A stretch of 11,979 nt of DNA from Coriobacteriaceae bacterium (GTDB taxonomy: Bacteria; Actinomycetota; Coriobacteriia; Coriobacteriales; UMGS124): assembly GCA_019420325.1 (NCBI GenBank), contig JAHZHK010000051.1:6832-18810 (forward strand), given 5' to 3'. Numbering within the stretch: position 1 is the first letter of the stretch; each line of letters begins with the position of its first letter. The notes beneath the pieces were generated by a model. That model worked only from the letters and a program-made list of their open reading frames with translations, was not told where the DNA came from and ran no database searches. This document shows, piece by piece, positions 6,257 to 11,979 of the stretch. Made by a program: the position numbers and the translations under genes.

Positions 6257-8188
6257 ATGACCAGGCCCAAGACCAACGCCTCGCTCGTGCTCGGCACGGC
6301 AGGCCACATCGACCACGGCAAATCCTCCCTCGTGCGCGCCCTCACCGGCACCGACCCGGACCGCCTGGAGGAGGAGAAGCGCCGCGGCATCACCATCCAA
6401 CTTGGCTTTGCCCAGCTCAAGCTGCCCAGCGGCCGCACGATGGGTGTGGTCGACGTACCCGGCCACGAGCGCTTCGTGCGCCAGATGGTGGCCGGCGCCA
6501 CCGGCGTCGACGTAGCCCTGCTCGTGGTGGCGGCCGACGACGGCATCATGCCCCAGACGGTGGAGCACCTGGCGGTCCTTCGCGTATTGGGCGTGAAGCG
6601 CCTGGTTGTTGCCATGACAAAGACCGACCTGGTAGATGACGAGTGGGTCGAGTTCATGGCCGGCGAGATCGCCTCGTACATGGAAGGCACGCCCTATGCG
6701 GGCTGTGCCATCGTCCCCTGCTCGAGCCGCACCGGCACGGGCCTGGACGAGCTGCGTGCCGCCATCGACAAGGCCGCTCAGGGTGCCGGCCGCATCCACG
6801 ATCACGGCGGTATGCGCATGCCTATCGACCGCGCCTTTACCGTGCGCGGCTTCGGCACCGTGGTGACAGGCACGCTGTGGTCGGGCTCGGTCGTGGCCGG
6901 CGACGACCTCGAGCTGCTCCCCTCCCGCACCCGCTCGCGCGTGCGCTCGGTGCAGATGCACGGCGAAAGCGTGGAGCAGGCGGCCGCCGGCAACCGCGTG
7001 GCCGTGTGCCTTGCCGACGTCGCGCTTGAAGACGTGCGCCCTGGAGACTTCCTCGCCACGCCGGGCGCGGTACAGGTCTCAAACCGCTTCGACGCTCGCT
7101 TCGATTACCTCGACCCCTTCTCCTGCGGCACGGTGCTCGAAAGCGGCGCACGCGTGCGCGTGGCCCACGGCACCCGCGAGGTGGAGGGACGCGTTCTGAG
7201 TCTCGAGGGAGCCTCTGAGTTCAAGCCTGGCAGCTCCAACCTCGTGCAGATTCGCCTCGACGAGGACCTACCGCTCACCTACGGCGACCGCTTCATCATG
7301 CGCACGCTCTCCCCTGCCCGCGTCATCGGCGGCGGCGGCGTGCTGAGCGCTCACCCCAAGCGTCGCTCGACCCTCAACGAGGCCGATGAGAAGGAAGTCC
7401 GCGCCCTCGACAGCGGCGACGTGGCGGCCGCCGTGGAGGCTTACGTGCGCTCGAGCGGCAGGCCGGTGAACGCCCGCGAGGTCGCCGAGGGACTCGGCGT
7501 GCCCCACGAGCTTGTGAGCGCTCCCTTTAACGCGTTCACCGCAGCTCACGACGTCATAACCATGGGCGACGCCGGCAACCCCGCCATCGCAACGAAGCAG
7601 AGCGTGCAGCGCTTGGGCGGAGCAATCGAGAAAGCCCTGCTCGCCTTCCATGCAGCCAACCCCAACGAGTCCGGCATCGACAAGGCCACGCTGCGCGCCA
7701 AGGTGTGCCCCGAAACCAGCCAGGCATGCTTCGACGTGCTTGTGGGCATGTGCCCCAACGCCGTGGCCGCCCAGGGCAAGATTGCCCACAAGACGGCGGG
7801 CGCCGGTGCCCAGATGCGCCTGCAGGCAGCCCAGGACGCCCTGCTCGCCGTGTACCAGGCAGCCGGCATTTGGCCTGCCGGGGCACAGGACTCCATCGCA
7901 TCGGCCGAACTCGACACCAAGACGGGCCAAAAGGCCCTGGGCGAGCTGGAGCGCGCCGGCAAAATCGTGCGCTACGCCCCCGACTCCTACATGGAAGCCG
8001 CAGCGCTGGAAAGCCTGAAGCAGGCCACACGCGCTTGGCTGGAGGCCCACGGCACCGCCACTGCCGCCGAGCTCAAGGAAGCCATGGGCACCACGCGCAA
8101 GTACGCCATGCCTCTGCTGGAATACTTCGACCAATGCGGCCTCACGAGGCGCGATGGGGATGTACGAACCTTGTGCAGCCAGAAGTAG
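6257..8188 (+). CDS. selB: Selenocysteine-specific elongation factor
   Basis: SelB is the GTPase that brings Sec-tRNA(Sec) to UGA codons marked by a SECIS hairpin. The product has 643 residues (E. coli, 614). The G domain shows G16-H-I-D-H-G-K-S, R-G-I-T-I-Q-L-G-F-A (43-52), D-V-P-G-H (66-70) and M-T-K-T-D (120-124). The EF-Tu-like beta-barrel domains follow (I-D-R-A-F-T-V-R-G-F-G-T-V-V-T-G-T begins domain II). The C-terminal part from about residue 380 contains helical repeats of the winged-helix type that bind SECIS RNA. It starts six bases after selA, with a GAGG-like site inside the end of selA, so translation is probably coupled. selC follows 71 bases after its stop in the same direction. 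Confidence 0.96.
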   Translation: MTRPKTNASLVLGTAGHIDHGKSSLVRALTGTDPDRLEEEKRRGITIQLGFAQLKLPSGRTMGVVDVPGHERFVRQMVAGATGVDVALLVVAADDGIMPQTVEHLAVLRVLGVKRLVVAMTKTDLVDDEWVEFMAGEIASYMEGTPYAGCAIVPCSSRTGTGLDELRAAIDKAAQGAGRIHDHGGMRMPIDRAFTVRGFGTVVTGTLWSGSVVAGDDLELLPSRTRSRVRSVQMHGESVEQAAAGNRVAVCLADVALEDVRPGDFLATPGAVQVSNRFDARFDYLDPFSCGTVLESGARVRVAHGTREVEGRVLSLEGASEFKPGSSNLVQIRLDEDLPLTYGDRFIMRTLSPARVIGGGGVLSAHPKRRSTLNEADEKEVRALDSGDVAAAVEAYVRSSGRPVNAREVAEGLGVPHELVSAPFNAFTAAHDVITMGDAGNPAIATKQSVQRLGGAIEKALLAFHAANPNESGIDKATLRAKVCPETSQACFDVLVGMCPNAVAAQGKIAHKTAGAGAQMRLQAAQDALLAVYQAAGIWPAGAQDSIASAELDTKTGQKALGELERAGKIVRYAPDSYMEAAALESLKQATRAWLEAHGTATAAELKEAMGTTRKYAMPLLEYFDQCGLTRRDGDVRTLCSQK

Positions 8189-8259
8189 GAATCAGTTTCT
8201 CGTACTTGAGCAGGTATTTTTCTGTATACTGGCTAGGCTACATTATCTGATGAGCATAT

Positions 8260-8356
8260 GGAGATGGATGAGGCCTGGTGGTCTCCGCGGTCTTCAAAAC
8301 CGTTGCGGGGCGCGCAGAACGTCTCGGGTGTGTTCGATTCACATGCATCTCCGCCA
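8260..8356 (+). tRNA. selC: Selenocysteine tRNA, anticodon UCA
   Basis: The 97-nt sequence folds as a bacterial tRNA(Sec). Acceptor stem: 8260-8266 with 8346-8352 pair perfectly; the eighth position is G8267 opposite G8345, a mismatch. The D stem has six pairs (8270-8275 with 8280-8285) and a 4-nt loop. The anticodon stem is 8287-8291 with 8299-8303 and the loop CTTCAAA has TCA at 8294-8296. A long variable arm follows with a 7-bp stem including G-U pairs. The T loop is TTCGATT (8333-8339) on a 5-bp stem. Discriminator G8353 and an encoded CCA complete it. The G discriminator, six-pair D stem, long variable arm and UCA anticodon are hallmarks of tRNA(Sec). A TATACT-like box at 8225-8230 and CATTAT at 8241-8246 could be -10 elements but lack good -35 boxes, so read-through from selB is equally possible. 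Confidence 0.95.
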
Positions 8357-8367
8357 GAAAACACAAC

Positions 8368-8405
8368 AAGGCCTCCCAAACCGCAGGGTCTGGGAGGCCT
8401 TTTTT
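8368..8405 (+). terminator. Terminator after selC, possibly bidirectional
   Basis: AAGGCCTCCCA (8368-8378) is the exact reverse complement of 8391-8401, an 11-bp stem with a 12-nt loop. On the plus strand the T run is 8400-8405. On the minus strand the tail is TTGTTGTGTTTT, so it may also end the transcript of the ferredoxin gene, whose stop is at 8434. Confidence 0.93.
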
Positions 8406-8433
8406 CTTGCGAATTGCCCGATGACACCGGCTC

Positions 8434-9351
8434 TTACTCGGGACGAGCATCCTTTTCAGGCGTGAGTGACCACTCGTAGCCGGCTACGATCGCCCCATGG
8501 GGGCAAGACGCGCGACATATCCCGCAACGGACGCACTCGGCCGAGTTGGGCGTCACGCTCGCATCAACACCCATGGGACAAACTCGCTGGCAACTCCCGC
8601 AATGCGTGCACGCCGAGGCATCCACACGCATCCGATAGAAGCTGAACTTGTTGAAGAGGCCATACAAGGCCCCAAGCGGGCAGAGGTACTTGCAAAACGG
8701 CCGATGGATGAACAGGCACGCCATCAAGATGACCACAAGTACGAGCATTTTCCAGCTGAAGAGGAAGCCCACAAGCGCACGCAGCGACGGGTTGGTCAGG
8801 AGCAGCGGAATGCCCGCCTCAAGCGTGCCTGCCGGGCACACGTACTCGCAGAACAAGGGGTCGGTCGTTCCCATGTCGGAGGTCAGCACCAGGCTGAGCA
8901 GCACGACCACACCAAAGAGCATGACGTACTTCACCCAACGCAGTGCCCGGTCGAGACGAGCAGGCACATGCAGCTTGGGCACGGGAACCTTGTGGAGCAG
9001 CTCCTGGACAAGACCAAACGGACATGCAAAACCGCAGATCAGGCGGCCGAAAAGCACGCCGAAGAGCATGAGCGTCCCCAGCACGTAAAAGGGGAAATGC
9101 CTGCCCTGACCGCCCAGGGCCGTCTGCAAGGCGCCGATGGGGCACGACCCCAGCGCACCCGGGCACGAATAACAGTTCAAAACCGGCACGCACACCGCCT
9201 TGGTGGCACCCTTGAAGATGCTTCCCTTCGCAAACCCGACGGCGTAGCCATTGAGGAACACCGCGAAGGCTACCTGGATGGCACGGCGAAAGCGATGCAG
9301 GCCCGCGGCGGAACGGCGCTGCCCTACGCGATTCCTATGCACTGCAGGCAT
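8434..9351 (-). CDS. Membrane 4Fe-4S ferredoxin, NapH-like
   Basis: A 305-residue polytopic iron-sulfur protein of the NapH/YccM type. Hydrophobic segments near residues 24-41, 88-105, 142-157 and 200-215 alternate with cysteine motifs: C60-Y-S-C63 with C70-P, C106-G-F-A-C110-P, C168-E-Y-V-C172-P and C220-K-Y-L-C224-P. The C-terminal domain carries two classic 4Fe-4S motifs (C248-C251-C254-C258-P and C273-C276-C279-C283-P). It probably passes electrons between the cytoplasm and the outer face of the membrane. I place the start at the ATG at 9349-9351, overlapping the end of the small CXXC gene by 28 bases. No strong ribosome-binding site is visible, and a GTG three codons later is an alternative. 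An ATG at 9439-9441 gives an Arg-rich extension that merely overlaps the small gene. Its last stretch runs to TAA 33 bases from the selC terminator. Confidence 0.85.
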   Translation of the reverse strand: MPAVHRNRVGQRRSAAGLHRFRRAIQVAFAVFLNGYAVGFAKGSIFKGATKAVCVPVLNCYSCPGALGSCPIGALQTALGGQGRHFPFYVLGTLMLFGVLFGRLICGFACPFGLVQELLHKVPVPKLHVPARLDRALRWVKYVMLFGVVVLLSLVLTSDMGTTDPLFCEYVCPAGTLEAGIPLLLTNPSLRALVGFLFSWKMLVLVVILMACLFIHRPFCKYLCPLGALYGLFNKFSFYRMRVDASACTHCGSCQRVCPMGVDASVTPNSAECVRCGICRASCPHGAIVAGYEWSLTPEKDARPE

Positions 9352-9458
9352 ACGCGCACCGCCTTGTCCAGCACCTCGAGATGTTCCTGGCCCACGACGC
9401 CGATGACGATGAAGGCGACGGCGCATGCGAGCACCGCCCAACGAAGCACTCCTCTCAT
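9324..9458 (-). CDS. Small CXXC membrane peptide (CD1871A-like)
   Basis: A 44-residue protein too short for most ORF cut-offs. It has one hydrophobic helix (about residues 6-22), then E-H-L-E-V-L-D-K-A-V-R-V and a C-terminal C37-L-Q-C40-I-G-I. This matches the CD1871A family of CXXC-motif proteins, whose signature is a C-L-x-C-I-G tail after a single membrane span. ATG at 9456-9458 is nine bases past the lipoprotein stop, with a weak AGGG about seven bases upstream; the TAG stop is inside the start region of the ferredoxin gene. Order and spacing put it in one operon with the TlpA-like lipoprotein and the ferredoxin. A likely role is a dithiol or metal relay between them, which is an inference. 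The family's function is unknown. Confidence 0.83.
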   Translation of the reverse strand: MRGVLRWAVLACAVAFIVIGVVGQEHLEVLDKAVRVCLQCIGIA

Positions 9459-9467
9459 CGCGCGGCC

Positions 9468-10076
9468 CTACTGCGCCTCGGCAAGCGCGACGGGGTCCTT
9501 GCCCTGCCAGGCAAGCGCGGCATTGATGCCCTCGAGATAGGCCTTCTCAAGATTGGAAGGCGATCCGCCGATCGAGCCCCAGACGAGCGTGCCGTCGGAG
9601 GCGAGGAAGACCGTGGTGGGCGTGTATTCGACCGTACGCGCAAGCCCAAGCAGGCCGTCTGTGGCGGAGACAAGCGTCATCCCCGTCCAGCCGGCCTTGT
9701 CGAGGACCTTCTGCGCGGCCTCCCGTTTGCCCGAACCGTCGAAACACATCGTGAGAATCTGCACATTGTCGGGCAAGCGCTGGGCAAGCGCCTGAATGGT
9801 GGGGAGCTCTTCGATGCAGGGAGGGCAGGTAGTCTGCCAGAAGTTGATGACCGTCACGTCCTTTGCCGCGACGTCGGCGTCAGTAAAGGTGCCTCCATCG
9901 ATGGCCGTGGCCGAAAAGGCGCCGAGCGAGCCATAGGTGGCGATGTCGGCGGTCGTCTCAGGCGACCCCTTCTCCTGCGGCTGGTCCGGGCTGACCGTCT
10001 CTTGCTCCGTGCATCCCGCAAGAGTCGCTGCAAGCAACACCGCAAGGGCAGCAATGCCGATCGGATTCTTTGACAT
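9468..10076 (-). CDS. TlpA-like thioredoxin-fold lipoprotein
   Basis: A 202-residue exported thiol-disulfide protein. The ATG at 10074-10076 has a GGGGG-type site about six bases upstream and starts a lipoprotein signal peptide (M-S-K-N-P, hydrophobic Ala/Leu core, lipobox L-A-G-C22), which decides this start over the GC-rich extension upstream. After a Glu/Pro/Thr-rich linker, the thioredoxin domain starts near residue 47. The active site is F-W-Q-T-T-C84-P-P-C87, and the cis-Pro region is Y-T-P-T-T-V-F. CPPC resembles reducing TlpA/ResA proteins. It is first in the operon with the CXXC peptide and the ferredoxin, which suggests that the ferredoxin supplies its electrons. The target is not known. 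Confidence 0.9.
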   Translation of the reverse strand: MSKNPIGIAALAVLLAATLAGCTEQETVSPDQPQEKGSPETTADIATYGSLGAFSATAIDGGTFTDADVAAKDVTVINFWQTTCPPCIEELPTIQALAQRLPDNVQILTMCFDGSGKREAAQKVLDKAGWTGMTLVSATDGLLGLARTVEYTPTTVFLASDGTLVWGSIGGSPSNLEKAYLEGINAALAWQGKDPVALAEAQ

Positions 10077-10294
10077 GTGAGTCCCCCATACGTCATGTGC
10101 GCAACGGGTGCCCCCGGCTACCCGCTGTTCTCTGCGTGTCTGTCCGCCCCGGTCTGCCTGCCTCACGGCTGGCATACCTATAATCGGGCGCGTCAGGGTG
10201 AAGCCTACCATCTCCTGCGCCGCGCAGGGCACTTGCGAGGGCATTCTCCCCGCCACACGAGCTTGCCACACATTCAAGTAGCTCTGCCCAAGCG
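10077..10294. other. Intergenic region between the glycosyltransferase and redox operon
   Basis: About 218 bases with no supported gene. TATAAT at 10179-10184 on the plus strand has no -35, and on the minus strand the same area gives TATAGG, a possible weak -10 for the redox operon. No strong terminator follows the glycosyltransferase stop; only a short GTAGC/GCTAC stem is seen. Confidence 0.4.
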
Positions 10295-11515
10295 CTACAG
10301 GCGGCCCAGCACGGTACGAAACTCATCCAACAAACGCCTGGCCAAGCCATCCCAGGATAGGTTGCACGGGTCACATCCGCGAGCGGACTCAGCGAGCGAC
10401 GCCGCAAGCTCATCGGCCAGGCGCCGCTCGAACGCGGGCAGGTCGGCCGCAAAGGGCACGTCGACCTCCTTCATGCGAGGAAGCCCCACGTAGCGCACGG
10501 GGGCACCGGGCAGGTTCTCGCTCAGCCAGGGCCGCACACCGGGAAGGTCGCTCACCACGACCTTGCACCCACACGCCATGGCCTCCACCACCACAAGGGG
10601 CAGGCCCTCGTAAAAGCTTGGCAGCACGAACACGTCGCACGCACGGTAGTACGAGGCGAGCTCAGAGGGACTCACCTTCCCCAGGAAGACGACCTTGTGG
10701 CCGCTTGCCGCCGCCAGCGCCTCGATGGCGGTATGCTCCTGGGCATCGCCTGCGCCTCCTGCCAGGTAGATTTCCACACTCGCCAGCTCGGGCGGCAAAA
10801 GCGCAAGCGAGCGCATGAGGCTTGCCACGCCCTTGGCGTAGGCGATCTTGCCAGCATAGAGAATGCGGGGCGGACGGTCTTCACCCATGGGCAAGGCGCA
10901 GGCCCCCTCACGGCAAAAGACCCCGGCATCGTAGCCCGTGCCGAGCACGTGCACGCGCTCGCGGGGCATGCCGTAGATGTCCGCAATCGTGTCGCGCATG
11001 CCCTCATGCAAACCGAATACGAGGTCAAGTCCCTGGATGCCGGCGACGATGCGGTCGTGCTCAAGGGCATGCTGGCGCATCTGGCGCAGATCGCTCGAAT
11101 GGCTGAGCGCAGCCACCGCAAGATCGGGGAACAGCTCGCGCACCCAGGATGTGAGCAGGTAGAGGTGGTGGCAGAAAATCACGTCGGGCTTGAGGGCGCA
11201 AACGGCCTCGCGCAGGCGGCACTCGAACGCCACGCGGAACTGCGCCACCATCTCGGGCGTCATGTCACGGTAGCGTGTGGCGCGGTAGGGCATGACGTCG
11301 CTCATGCCCACAACAGGAAACGGCAGCTCATCGCTCTCAAACCGCACCGGGCACACGGCAACGCCCTCGGGCAGCGCCGGCACGTCGTCGGGCCCAATGC
11401 CGCACACAACGGCCTGTTCGCAGCCCAGACGGGCGCAGGCCGCCACCACTTGAGTGAGGTAGACACCACTCCCGGTGGAATCGGGCTTCTGGGCACTCAC
11501 GTGCAAAATGCGCAT
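10295..11515 (-). CDS. GT4-type glycosyltransferase (GT-B fold)
   Basis: A 406-residue glycosyltransferase with two Rossmann-like halves. The N-terminal half starts M-R-I-L-H-V-S-A and has S-G-V-Y-L-T, where family members bind the acceptor. The C-terminal half has A-G-K-I-A-Y-A-K-G (221-229), L-A-G-G-A-G-D, and the E-x7-E motif E303-G-L-P-L-V-V-V-E311-A-M-A-C-G that contacts the nucleotide sugar in GT4 enzymes. The sugar and acceptor cannot be named. The start is the ATG at 11513-11515, with GGAG five bases upstream. The open frame continues 53 codons further but that extension lacks family features. The gene is 109 bases past the endonuclease IV stop in the same direction, and no terminator is clear between them. 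Confidence 0.88.
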   Translation of the reverse strand: MRILHVSAQKPDSTGSGVYLTQVVAACARLGCEQAVVCGIGPDDVPALPEGVAVCPVRFESDELPFPVVGMSDVMPYRATRYRDMTPEMVAQFRVAFECRLREAVCALKPDVIFCHHLYLLTSWVRELFPDLAVAALSHSSDLRQMRQHALEHDRIVAGIQGLDLVFGLHEGMRDTIADIYGMPRERVHVLGTGYDAGVFCREGACALPMGEDRPPRILYAGKIAYAKGVASLMRSLALLPPELASVEIYLAGGAGDAQEHTAIEALAAASGHKVVFLGKVSPSELASYYRACDVFVLPSFYEGLPLVVVEAMACGCKVVVSDLPGVRPWLSENLPGAPVRYVGLPRMKEVDVPFAADLPAFERRLADELAASLAESARGCDPCNLSWDGLARRLLDEFRTVLGRL

Positions 11516-11624
11516 GGGGTCTCCAATCTGAGCCGAAATCGCGGCAGCTAGACGCACAAAGGCGAAACGCGCCGAACGCGCGCAGCCCCTCGTGGAACTT
11601 GGCTGCGGCGAGTCCGTTTCATGC

Positions 11625-11979
11625 TTACTGGCGTAGGCGGGCGATCTCCTCGGCATAGCCGGCCAGCGTGTCATGGGGCGTCTCGAGGAAGAAAGGCAGG
11701 TTGCACAGGGCAGGATGGCGCGTCACCGCGTGAAGCGCCTCGAAGCCGATAAAGCCCTGCCCTATCGCGGCATGGCGGTCCTTGTGGGCACCGAGCGGGT
11801 TCATCGAGTCGTTGAGGTGGATGGCACGCAAACGGCCCAAGCCCACCACGCGGTCAAACTCATCGAGCACGCCGTCAAGGTCGTGCGCGATGTCGTAGCC
11901 TGCGTCCCACACATGGCAGGTGTCCAGGCACACGCCGAGCTGGTCGGAGAGCTCCACGCGATCGATGATGGCACGCAGC
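11625..11979 (-). CDS. nfo: Endonuclease IV (deoxyribonuclease IV), C-terminal part
   Basis: The frame is open from the right edge and ends at TAA 11625-11627, giving about 117 residues of a protein usually near 280. Zn-ligand motifs of the AP endonuclease IV family are in order: L-D-T-C-H-V (Asp and His), H-L-N-D-S, H-K-D-R-H with G-Q-G-F-I-G, and E-T-P-H-D. The enzyme cuts DNA at abasic sites in base-excision repair. The N-terminal ligands lie outside the window. The GTG at 11955-11957 is internal, because the upstream frame (A-I-I-D-R) continues the family pattern. Confidence 0.93.
   Translation of the reverse strand, partial: LRAIIDRVELSDQLGVCLDTCHVWDAGYDIAHDLDGVLDEFDRVVGLGRLRAIHLNDSMNPLGAHKDRHAAIGQGFIGFEALHAVTRHPALCNLPFFLETPHDTLAGYAEEIARLRQ

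Noticed and set aside
5495..6961. Long minus-strand frame opposite selA and selB (488 codons)
   Set aside because: It covers the well-supported selA and selB genes in antisense; its His/Ala/Gly-rich composition is a shadow effect of codon bias.
4829..8188. In-frame UGA codons marking a selenoprotein
   Set aside because: No gene of the window was seen to continue through UGA in a recognisable domain; SelD uses Cys.
8434..9441. Longer ferredoxin start at 9441
   Set aside because: The extra 30 residues are Arg/Gly-rich and merely overlap the CXXC gene; the family begins near the first membrane helix.
2..11979. CRISPR arrays, insertion sequences, transposase or phage genes
   Set aside because: No regularly spaced repeats, transposase motifs or terminal inverted repeats were seen in the window.

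Overview
The window reads as about 12 kb of a high-GC actinobacterial chromosome, most likely a gut-type member of Coriobacteriia (Olsenella, Collinsella or an Eggerthella relative). That placement is inferred from GC-rich codon use, GTG and TTG starts, the combination of selenocysteine genes with a small CXXC redox protein and a NapH-like ferredoxin, and a partial AAA-ATPase/PD-(D/E)XK gene of the kind common in gut anaerobes. It was not checked by any search.

Layout. At 1-217 (+) is the 3' end of a PD-(D/E)XK nuclease-domain gene. Converging on it is a Tat-exported alkaline phosphatase (356-1882, -), with tandem hairpins between the two. Then comes a selenium block. On the minus strand it carries selD (2218-3336), a small DUF3343 putative Se/S carrier gene with a TTG start (3378-3629), and yedF (3830-4438). 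On the plus strand, after a 390-bp divergent region, it carries selA (4829-6250), selB (6257-8188) and the selenocysteine tRNA gene selC (8260-8356), closed by a strong terminator. All the core parts for making selenophosphate, making Sec-tRNA and decoding UGA therefore lie within about 6 kb. No selenoprotein gene with an in-frame UGA was recognised here, so the clients lie elsewhere.

Beyond the selC terminator, on the minus strand, is a redox trio: a TlpA-like thioredoxin-fold lipoprotein (9468-10076), a 44-residue membrane peptide with a C-terminal CLQC motif (9324-9458, shorter than usual ORF cut-offs), and a NapH-like polytopic ferredoxin (8434-9351). The tight spacing suggests one operon for electron transfer to an extracytoplasmic thiol partner. 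Its substrate is unknown. The window ends with a GT4-type glycosyltransferase (10295-11515, -) and the C-terminal part of endonuclease IV (11625-11979, -).

Intergenic signals: an approximately 80-bp dispersed repeat occurs twice, each time upstream of a minus-strand gene (1953-2032 and 3723-3802). There is a 7-bp inverted repeat upstream of the phosphatase gene, and intrinsic terminators follow selD, yedF and selC. The strongest leads are the compact selenium locus with its possible attenuator before the DUF3343 gene, the hidden CXXC peptide with its redox partners, and the repeat pair.
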